From NCBI GenBank assembly GCA_036245805.1, contig BTRK01000004.1:14942001-15006000 (forward strand): 64,000 nt of DNA, read 5' to 3'. Each line of letters begins with the position of its first letter. Position 1 is the stretch's first letter. The position numbers and the translations under genes are program-made. The DNA comes from Pristionchus mayeri. Taxonomy: Eukaryota > Nematoda > Chromadorea > Rhabditida > Neodiplogasteridae. Below, one piece after another: positions 55,066-64,000 of the stretch. The notes under the pieces were generated by a model. The model made no database searches. It was given only the letters and a program-made list of their open reading frames with translations, and was not told the DNA's origin.

Positions 55066-58000
55066 CTACAGTAATATGTTAGTAATCGCATTGAAGGCCA
55101 CGAGGGCACACGCAAACTGAAAATTGAGAAAATTTAATTCCACGAACGACGACAGAATTCCATGGACGCTGTAGGGAAGCCAGAAGAGGAGATTGAAGGT
55201 GAGCATTAGAACAGCCTTCAATTGATCAACCATATTTTTTGTCATGGCTGATGAGTTCGAACCTTTTTCCGTGCGCTTCTTCTGACTACACTCACGGTAC
55301 GCTTCCACGGGGCGCGGTTCTCTAATAAGTCTTTCTGAAATTGCATTAATTTTACATTATTTTTTGTTCGATATATAATATACTAGTCCGGCTGCCCCCC
55401 GCCTTCGGCGGGGGCCCCGTCCTAGCGGAGTATCTCGATTTCGCAATCACTCGTTTCGAAACTTGTTGACGCGCGATCTCTCTCCGTACACATTTCGCAA
55501 TCGTTTCGCAACTGTTTCGCAATCTGGACAGACGCCATCACAGTGCGCTTTATATATAGGTATAGATATTACAACTTTATATTTTTAAGCAATTATGCGA
55601 TATATTTTTCCAGAGAAAGTATGAAAATTGTTGTTCGTTGAATCTTCATTTTACAGGCTACTATCAAAATACTTAATCGCTTGACCTTAGTGATATAATC
55701 CAAAAAAGGGATATAATTGGCAAGCAATTTTTGTAATTTGATCTTTATTTCACCCACTACCACCTAATGACGAAATAATCCCAAGAGGAGATTGTCGGTG
55801 AGAATGAGACCAGCATTAGATGGCACACTAGGGCACACTAGGCCGGATGGTGATAACCAAAAAATTGACCCTTCTGAAGAGCTTTCACAGTTGGTTCCCA
55901 AAGTGTCAAAAATGATTCTGTCAAAGTTCTACAGAAGGGTTCATTTTTTCGGTTATCATCCAGTAGGTTATCTTCCGACAGTGATCAAACGACCTCGTGC
56001 CGACTAGGTCGGATACTCGCCTCGTGTCTCGGATGCGTCGCTCTCCGCAGCTCATTTCGAATCATGAGGAGCTGCTGCTTGTCCGCGGCCACCGAGCTCA
56101 GTCCTGCAGTAAGCACAACATCAGCATATCAACATCAAATAAATATCCCAAAGAAGCTTTTCAGAGCTTCAACATGTTGTTTACAGCGATCACTCCTGCA
56201 GAATTCGTGAAACTCATTTACGAAAAGAGATACTACTGTTATTAGTATCAAAGAATCCGTCACTACTAGACAGTCTCAAGCGAGTTGGCGCCCCAAATAA
56301 CTATTGCTTCTTGTACATTACCTTGCGCATTGATAGCTATTGTAATTCTGCGCGGCTCTCCATCTTTATAGTAGTTGTTCTTGTCCGCGAAGCTGCCCGG
56401 TGGCGAAGAATTCTGAAGATTCAACCGATTATTTTTTCATGCTGGCAAAGCAACAAAAAAAACTGTGTTCCCACATAGCCCATGCTAGTTTTGCAACTAT
56501 TATAATTTTTGACAGTGACGTAATATTAGGGTATTCATGTTGTTGATACTCACGGCGCTTCGAGAGAGTCGGCGCGATAGAGGCACTTTAAGGAATGATG
56601 TATCAGATGCGTTTGCATTCGCTTCAACGAATCTGAAATTTGAATTTTTTTTTCTAATTTTTGGATACACACTGACGCATTAGAGGTGGGTCGGTGCTTC
56701 CTGCTCTGCCAGCGGAAGAATCGATCGATTTTCCTGAGAAATTTATATTTAAATTAAAATATTTTAGAGTGCCTGTTTTTGCCCCGATATGTGGCTGAAT
56801 TTCCGGCCAGACAAGCCATATTATATGCATGGCTCTCAACCTGCTGATAAATCGTCGGAATCCGGAGAACTCTCCCTTCTCCGCATCGGAGAGAAATGCG
56901 AGCATGAGCATGTAGAGAATGAACTCGAGCACGAGCGGAAGCACGCACATCATCGAGATGTGCACAATGTTGTACGTCTGCAACAAGGAAAACGCTTTTT
57001 TGTATATTTATTCAGCTCACCTTCTCCCATTGCATGATTCGAATCCAATCGTTCTTCACACTACTCAGTTGGAGTATTGCCTAAATTCTTCACTTGTGTT
57101 TTCTCGAATTTCTAACAGTCTAACAAATCCAGGAATTTGGGTAATCGTCTTCATTATACCCGACTTTCTTGACCGGTCGAGCGGTGAGAGAGTTTGTTTT
57201 TTTTTAAAATGGGAAAGCAATTATATTTTCGTTAACATTCTACTTTCAAACACAACTATCCAAATTTTTGTTCTGAAAATGTCCAAATGAGCCGCTCTGT
57301 TGATGAGAGATCGAATGAGAACTATGATCATAACACGCGTCTTCTGAGAGAATGCATGAAAAAGACACCCCTGAGGAACTAGCTGCAAAAGTTTGAGAAA
57401 TTTCCAAAAGAAAATTATGGCAGATTCTTGTGGAGACGAGAAAAGTTTTGTAGCAGCGATTTGTCCCGGAACCGGCTTTTAGGCATTTTCTGGACTTCGT
57501 TCCGGCTCTGACGTAACATGGTTCATTTTCGAGCTACGGTGGTCAGATTGTGCTCAAAATGCGCGGAAAATTATTTTAAGAAACTTTCATGTTCACACCA
57601 AAGCCAGGCGAGTGCGAAATCGCGTTCAAAATCTCGAAAAACTAGGTCGAGATTCATATAAAAAATCATATCTCGCTTGGAACCCCACCCTTTAGTAAAT
57701 TTTGACTGCAGTTTTAGAATCTACGTACCCATATTAGTCAAGGAAAAATGCGAGTGAGAGTCGGTAGGGGTTAGAATATGTTACGGTAATGCAAAATATG
57801 TGCTCAAGTCGCTAATTCGTGAATTACAATTTCTTATTTTTAAGTTGCAATCGCTCATATAAATCGCTTCTTTCATAATTATATTGTTACTAACCTAGAT
57901 ATGTTCAATTCCGTTGAAAAAATCGAAGATTTCCACATTTCAAAAAAATCATGTTTTTCACCTCGATATTTCTCAAATTTGTAGGTTCCAAACTCAAGAT

Positions 58001-60981
58001 TTCACAGTCATGTCACGTGTTCACTATATGGCTTTTATAGCATGCTAAACCATGAGTAATATCTAGTAGTACGAGCCTGCTCAACGATTTTAAAACTCGA
58101 CTTTTTGACACTCTAAAACGCTAGATCGAGCGTGTCGGAAATATTTAAAAAATCGATAGTGAAGTTCATTTTGAGAATTATGGTTATCTACAAATTGGGA
58201 AAGTGTTTTAGAAACCTGCGACGTTAAATACAGGCGAAAATGCGACAGATTTCACGTTTTTTCAGAAATGTCAATTTCTCACTCGAAAAATTCGCAATTT
58301 AGAAACGAGAACATTGACGAATTTCGCATATGTTCCTGACTAAGTACTTCAAGAAAACATTTTTCCAATTTGTAGATAACCATAATTCTCAAAATTAACT
58401 TCACTATCGATTTGTTTATATTTCCGACACGCTCGATCTAGCGTATTAGAGTGTCAAAAAGTCGAGTTTTAAAATCGTTGAGCAGGCTCGTACTACTAGA
58501 TATTACTCATGGTTTAGCATGCTATAAAATCCATATAGTGAACACGTGACATGACCGCGAAATCTTGAGTTTGGAACCTACAAATTTGAGAAATATCGAG
58601 GTGAAAAACGTGATTTTTTTGAAATGTGGAAATCTTCGATTTTTTCAACGGAATTGAGCATATCTAGGTTAGTAAAAATATATTTATGAAAGAAACGATT
58701 TATATGAGCGATTGCAATTTAAAATAAGAAATTGTAATTCACGAATTAGCGACTTGAGCACACATTTTGCATTACCGTAACATATTCTAACCCCTACCGA
58801 CTCTCACACGCATTTTTCCTTGACTAATATGGGTACGTAGATTCTGAAACTGCAGTCAAAATCTACTAAAGGGTGGGGTTCCAAGCGAGATATGATTTTT
58901 TATATGAATCTCGACCTAGTTTTTCGAGATTTTCAACGTGATTTCGCACTCGCCCGGCTTTGGTGTGAACATGAAAGCTTCTTAAAATAATTTTCCGCGC
59001 ATTTTGAGCACAATCTGACCACCGTAGCTCAAAAATGAACCATGTTACGTCAGATCCGGAACGAAGTCCGGAAAATGCCTAAATGCCGGTTCTGGGACAA
59101 ATCGCTGCTACAAAAGTTTTCTTGTCTCCACAGGAATCTGCCATAATTTTCTTTTGGATACTGCTCAAACTTTTGCAGCTAGTTCCTCAGGTTCATGCAA
59201 TCTCTCAGAAGACGCGTGATAACATCTTTAAAAAATATTCTGGTAATTTGTATACTATATTTGGCAATCTAATGACAAACCGTTGCGTTGTCCTCTTCGT
59301 AGCCAAGAGTTTCCACCAATCGATCGTGCTCTTTCTCATATCGCACCGCGTACTCGTTCCTGCATTGAGTCACTAATTAGATAATTAATTAGTTGCCTTT
59401 AGTCACTAATTTGATTACTAATTTGCGCGAGGGAACAATTTACGAACCAAATCGACGTGCACTGGGGTGCTTCCCCGTTATGGAACACGAGTTTGAAGAT
59501 GAACAACTGGGGGAGTGAAGCCAGGAATGCGAGAATCCACGCGAGAAAGAGGAAGAATCGAGTGTTGTAGTCAGTCGCCTGCAAAAAAAGAAGCCCCTGC
59601 ACTGAACTGTCACGTGTGTTTGCTATTTTTGCTTTCTAGGAGGCATTTATGTCAACCACAAGTCCGCTTCAAAGTTTACTTTGACATCATTAATATTGAA
59701 TTTCATCCAAAATTCGTTGAGTGTAAACGTGCGAAGGTCGACTTACTCCTTTCGCGCGCACTTCGTTCAGGTGAGTCATCGTAATAAGGCGATCGAAGGC
59801 AATTAACACCTGAAAGCGGAAATTGACAAATGTAGAAACCGTGATAAATAAGCTAATTCGAAAATGTGCTAATGTGTTGCGAGGGATGTGCCAAATACGG
59901 CGATTGGCTAAGTGGACCGATCTTCGAATCCAAGCACAATAGGGTGGCTTTGGGCTACCTGCATGTTCCCCGTTAGGTAGAAGGCGAACGTCACGGTGAA
60001 CTTGTAGACCCGACAAAGAATGCCACCGCCGTACCACTGAAATAGCCTGCTTCCTTTAATTTAACTTTGCTCCTCGGCTATGCTAACCCGAGGTGATCGG
60101 CCATGGACAGCGGAATGCACAAATATCCCCCCTCCAAAACATGTAATATGGCAGATCTCCCTCCTACATAGTTCGCATCCTCCGACATAAACTGCATCAG
60201 TCTAGCCTTGGGTTGAACAACGACTAATATTGGCCTAACTATGCGTGAAAGGTCGTTTCCCTCACAGTCGTTTACGGAAAAAGTAGTCTCGTTAAGCTTC
60301 TTAAACATCATGGCTTGGCTATAAACTGCACACAAGGTTATTCCTATAGTCTACGTAGTATGGGGCGCCCCTTACTGCGTATTCTATAGGAATAACCTCG
60401 ATGCAAGTAGAGTGACGCTTTACAATCTCAAAATATCTTCGCTTCGATTACTAGATTTACCAGTTACCAGTCAAAAAGAAATTACGGGGGAAATTAAGAA
60501 AGTCGTTTTCATATTTCCCAAAATAGCATTGTTTCGATGAAGTCAACGTCTCGGTTTGCAAAGTAGGCCCGAAAACGCACCCAGAATGTCGTTATCCAGA
60601 CGAGTTGTATGGGGGCGCAGACGAAGAGAATGAGAGCGTCCGCGACGGAGAGCGAGATTTTGTACGAGATCAGCCGAGCTGCGACGTCCTGGCAAAGTTA
60701 TCGCTCACGAGACTGTTCACTTTTCCGTTGAGCGGACATTTTGGATACTCTTGAAAACAATTTTTTTACCAGGTTCTTCTTGTAGCAGCGTCGGAACTTG
60801 CAGATTGTGTAAAGTGCGGCAAAGAACCCGAGAACGCTAGCCACCCCATACATAGTGCGTTCGATCTGAAGTGTAGATGAGTGTAGGAAGATTCCTATGA
60901 AGTAATTTCGCGTCAAAACTCAAAGTGCACTGAAACCTGATAGGCGAGGGACAGCTCGTATTCTTCCTCCGCCTCTTCCAT
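55066..60981 (-). CDS. Rhodopsin-family GPCR, possibly GnRH/AKH-receptor-like
   Basis: Minus-strand exons in receptor order. 60981-about 60937: MEEAEEEYELSLAYQ. About 60866-60771: TM1 TMYGVASVLGFFAALYTI with basic loop FRRCYKKN. About 60690-60535: TM2 ISLSVADALILFVCAPIQLVW. About 60037-59961: ECL1/TM3 start GGILCRVYK with the conserved Cys. About 59813-59750: TM3 end IAFDRLITM (a DRL form of DRY). About 59580-59450: TM4 LAWILAFLASLPQLFIFKLVF. About 59370-59285: ECL2. About 56981-56845: TM5 VLPLVLEFILYMLMLAF. Several short exons make a long third loop. 55308-55066: TM6-TM7 LTFNLLFWLPYSVHG and AFNAITNILL, a variant of NPxxY context. SLPQL in TM4 and the ECL1 form resemble GnRH/AKH receptors, but the ligand is a guess. 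A palindrome of 1.9 kb fills the ECL2-TM5 intron. Confidence 0.72.
55380..55570. repeat. Repeat with GC-rich hairpin
   Basis: CCCCCCGCCTTCGGCGGGGG is a nearly perfect hairpin with a TTCG loop, far more GC-rich than its surroundings. It is followed by several TTTCGCAA(T/C) repeats. Probably the end of a mobile element; lies in or near the last intron of the GPCR gene. Confidence 0.6.
57328..59225. repeat. 1.9-kb palindrome in GPCR intron
   Basis: Arms about 57328-58215 and 58352-59225 (paired positions sum to about 116561), around 95 percent identical by eye, with a 135-bp spacer. Outer ends contain ACACGCGTCTTCTGAGAG and complement. Each arm carries a module CGGAACCGGCTTTTAGGC / GCCTAAATGCCGGTTCTGGG, also seen at the ends of the palindrome at 63303-64000. 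No coding content. Likely a foldback-type element or an inverted duplication of one. Confidence 0.92.
60332..60402. repeat. Short inverted repeat
   Basis: AAGGTTATTCCTATAG at the left pairs with CTATAGGAATAACCT at the right, enclosing TACGTAGTATGGGGCGCCCC with a partly complementary interior. Lies within a GPCR intron. Confidence 0.8.
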
Positions 60982-61372
60982 CGTCGTTTCTGAAAAAAAA
61001 GAGTTGAAGGGGGGCGGAAGTAGATCATAATCGACAAAAAGAACATTCACATACGATTCGAGATTATTGGGCGTGTTGCATCGGGAACGAACTCATTTCT
61101 TTTATACTGCATTCGGCTCTAAATGTGCGAACGTCAAAGTGTACCGTTAACCAACGCGGAAATTACTGCCTTCTGGTGGGCACACGAGTAAGGAGGAGTC
61201 AGATTAAGATTTGGCTTTGAATGAGACGAGATAGAGAGAGGGAAGGAGAGAATGCGTAAATATGGAAAAAAAGAGGAGGGACACGGAGAGATCCTGAGAT
61301 AAGATGCCTGGTGTGAAGCATTTGCCTCAAAGCAAGCACCATACAGCTAATTAGTTCCGTGTTTATCGAGAG

Positions 61373-61507
61373 ATGTCGAAAGCCAAAATGAAGAAAACCG
61401 TGTCGATGGCTGAAGCTCTCAAGAAGGCTGATTCCTCTCAAAGTGTTCCTCCTGCTAATAGTATTTCTTCCTCGCTGTCACGACTTACTATCCCCTCTGC
61501 AAAATAA
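61373..61507 (+). CDS. Possible 44-residue basic peptide
   Basis: Open frame starting MSKAKMKKTVSMAEALKKAD and ending in a Ser/Pro-rich tail before TAA. There is no splice or family support, and the upstream TTAGTTCCGTGTTTATCGAG also occurs near 62380 in a repeat-like context, so this may be repeat sequence. Listed only as a possibility. Confidence 0.15.
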   Translation: MSKAKMKKTVSMAEALKKADSSQSVPPANSISSSLSRLTIPSAK

Positions 61508-61689
61508 TCTGCTTCACGCTCTCAAATCACAGCTCCGTAGTTGAATTAATTTTTTTTTAATGATTTAAATTTAATCCTGAATAAGCTCTCTCCCATCGTT
61601 CAAGGGAGAGTCGTGCGTTTCCTTGGGATCGCAAGACTGTGCAACCTTCATAAACAATCATCCATCAGAGAGATAACGACATGTTCGTT

Positions 61690-61870
61690 TACAAGATTTA
61701 CCACAATGCTCAGACTGCCATTGCATTTTACGAGAGCGCGCGAAAACTGAAAGTTCAGAAAATATAATTCGAGGAACTTAGAAAGAATCCCGTGCTCGCA
61801 GAAGGGAAGCCAGGCAAGGGGATTGAGTTGGGATTATGCTAGCCATTAGGTACTTGATTGCTCTTGTAAA
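61690..61870 (-). pseudogene. Remnant of the GPCR TM6-TM7 exon
   Basis: The plus-strand run CGAAAACTGAAAGTTCAGAA...GAAGGGAAGCCAGGC...GGGATTATGCTAGCCATTAG parallels 55118-55225 (AAACTGAAAATTGAGAA...GTAGGGAAGCCAGAAG...GGTGAGCATTAGAACAGCC), the terminal exon of the GPCR. Stops interrupt the frame. A second, shorter remnant is near 55785-55830 (AAGAGGAGATTGTCGGTGAG). Confidence 0.6.
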
Positions 61871-62724
61871 ATGGGTTTTCCGATATTCTGTCGTGCATTT
61901 TTAAGCTATTCACGGAAACTGAAAAGTGATCCATTTGCACCTCAATGGCTGTTCAACTTTTGGAATATAACGATAAAGGTGAAGGTAAATGTGCTAGGCA
62001 TTTTTCCACGCATGAGCGGGCTGTGCCACCCCATCGTCAATGTAGCAACGAGAGCCTGTCCTGGAAACCAGTGTCCTGTTTCGAGACTTCAAACACGTCT
62101 GCGTGCTGAAACCGCCAGTGTTGGAGATTTTCCTTACAATTACAATGATTTTTTGATACTAATTGTAACTACAAACATTTGTTAAACCGCTTCGTGTGGG
62201 TGGATCTGAGGTTGAGGGTTCCGAACGAGAGAAATAATAACAAAAATACGATTGCATAGCTTTCTCAGACGCAAGTGTTAAAATGGAAAATGCTGGTGGG
62301 TGGAGCACGAAGAGATATAGAGATAATCCTACTCGGATGTTTTCGCATCACACCAACCGCAACCATATTACAACGGGTTAGTTCCGTGTTTCTCGAGATT
62401 ACGATTCTAATATTAGATATTCGCTGAGAAATGTGGGATGACGTAGCACAACGGCTTTTTTATTATCAGAAGAGGGAAATCCGTGCATATGAGAATATGT
62501 ATTGGAATTGTCACGCACGCTCATTCGCAATGTACCATCGTAAATTTACTATTCTACACAAAATTTCTTTATTTTCGAGACTCGTTGCATAACTGCTTGC
62601 TTTGACCCCGTCGACCGCCTGTACTCCAATCCATGCGATGAGAGTGCCCTAAATTTAACTCTAAATAATTAGAGATTTCTCATGTCGATCATATGAGAAT
62701 CGTGCGTTTCTTACGATTGCATGA

Positions 62725-63302
62725 TTATCAGAGGTCTTCTGAGAGAGTGTATGAAATCCAGACCCCGGGATACAAAAAAATGATACCGCTTCCAATGAGT
62801 CCCCACAACAAGGGTTGGTACATCTGAGGTCAGGGAAATTTGTGTACGAGTTATGGAGCCGTAAATTGCAAACGAGTAAACGAGACGTTAGAAAAAGCAA
62901 AATGATCGCCTCGAGCAGTTGAACAACTTTGCTGTTGGGAGTGAAAAGGTAAGAAAATTATGGAAAGTCGAAAACGTGCAAAATTCATTTTTTCGACCAC
63001 GATTTCGATAATTTTTTCGATCTGGTGAAAAAAAGATCTTATATGTAAATGAGATCTCTACAGATTTGAAATCTACGCACTTTTTTGGTCCGGAAAGTGT
63101 TCTTGCCTTACCAAATGACGAGTAAGAAGACACTTTTAAATGGCTTCAAAAGTGGAGAAACGCGTGATTTTAAAACAAGATGGAATTGCTCAATCATTGA
63201 TTTCACATTTTTGTGTTCAAAACGAGTTTGTACGTTTAAGGTTGATACGATTCAATTCAATAAACTTCGTTTTAAGGTCTGGAGCCGTAAATTGCAACCA
63301 AA
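62725..63302. repeat. Diverged foldback-related repeat
   Basis: GGTCTTCTGAGAGAGTGTATGAAA resembles the outer end of the 57328 palindrome (CGTCTTCTGAGAGAATGCATGAAA). AAAAGCAAAATGATCGCC resembles 9508-9525. No gene is visible. Confidence 0.5.
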
Positions 63303-64000
63303 CCTAAAAGCCGGTTCCAGAAATTTTCAACATTCGAGGTACCGTATCTTGGTTCAAAATTGACGAAAAAATACATTTAAAAGACATAAATGACCGTCAT
63401 GAAGAACTGGATTACTTTACTCTTGATGGCGAACAGCTTAGAAAATAATAATGAAGGGAAAACTTTTAAAAAATCGAGTCTTCGGCTGTGTATGTCGCCT
63501 TCCATCATATTGATATGCTCACGAAAGCTGAAATGTCAATGTGTTATTGCACGTACGATGAATTCGAACTTTCTGTGTATTACAATTTGAATTCAGAAGA
63601 AAAAAGTGTTTATTAATTGGGTATGCAAGTACCAAGAACAATTACAAGATTTAACTTGTAATGCTTCAATTCTCACTAATACCCATTAAAAACACTTTTT
63701 TTTTCTGAATTCAAATTGTAATATACACAGAAAGTTCGAATTCATCATACGTGCAATAACACATTGACATTTCATATTTCGTGATCATATCAATGTGATG
63801 GAAGGCGACATACACAGCCGAAGACTCGTGTTTTTAAAAGTTTTCCCTTCATTATTATTTTCTAAGCTGTTCGCCATCAACAGTAAAGTTATCCAGTTCT
63901 TCATGACGGTCATTTATGTCTTTTAAATGTATTTTTTCGTCAATTTTGAACCAATATACGGTACCTCGAATGTTGAAAATTTCTGGAACCGGCTTTTAGG
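63303..64000. repeat. 0.7-kb palindrome, reaches window end
   Basis: Arms 63303-63626 and 63679-64000 pair with sums of about 127303; spacer about 52 bp. Ends read CCTAAAAGCCGGTTCCAGAA and its complement, the module shared with the 57-59 kb palindrome. The right arm may continue beyond 64000. Confidence 0.9.

Overview
The window is nuclear DNA of a nematode, most likely a free-living rhabditid or diplogasterid. The evidence is many short introns (about 40-150 bp), nematode-specific chemoreceptor families (Str/Srj, Sre and Srt types), an OAC-type acyltransferase with a C-terminal SGNH domain, and TTTCAG sites just before possible start codons that fit trans-splicing. No bacterial operons, rRNA or CRISPR array are visible. 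Exons were assigned by eye from reading frame, splice sites and family motifs; no search was run.

Layout. 1-662: relic of a mariner transposon. 2.0-4.9 kb (-): Str/Srj-like chemoreceptor carrying a 1.26-kb mariner-type element in an intron and apparently cut at its 5' end. 4.9-12.8 kb: a palindrome with two 3,087-bp near-identical arms around a 1.7-kb spacer. Arms and spacer hold pieces of a THAP-domain transposase-like gene interrupted by two kinds of mariner element. 13.1-14.1 kb (-): first half of the THAP domain and a P2X7-intracellular-domain-like gene. 15.3-16.8 kb (+): Sre chemoreceptor. 17-20 kb: repeats and an 18-bp minisatellite. 20.2-25.5 kb (-): carnitine palmitoyltransferase. 25.9-26.4 kb (-): small unknown gene. 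26.7-32.5 kb (+): complete 17-exon long-chain acyl-CoA synthetase with a mariner, two MITEs and a tRNA-like sequence in introns. 32.9-37.1 kb (+): carboxylesterase pseudogene with a mariner in an exon. 39.5-40.8 kb: palindrome with tRNA-like arms. 40.8-44.9 kb (+): OAC-type acyltransferase. 45.7-48.9 kb (+): GT49 (LARGE/B4GAT1-like) glycosyltransferase. 49.7-50.5 kb: hairpin and tandem repeats. 50.8-52.9 kb (+): Srt chemoreceptor. 53.1-53.5 kb (-): TIL-domain secreted peptide. 55.1-61.0 kb (-): rhodopsin-family GPCR with a 1.9-kb palindrome in an intron. 61-64 kb: repeats ending in another palindrome.

Functionally, the acyl-CoA synthetase and the CPT are neighbours about 1.1 kb apart, divergently oriented, and act in consecutive steps of fatty-acid activation and mitochondrial import. 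The chemoreceptors and the GPCR are typical nematode sensory or neuromodulatory genes.

The strongest signals are transposon-related: four copies of one mariner family (1246-1248 bp where complete, TA target sites) caught in an intron, a pseudogene exon, and the middle of a THAP domain; a large palindrome whose breakpoints cut mobile elements; several small MITE/foldback families inside introns; and repeated use of AAG instead of CAG/TAG 3' splice sites.
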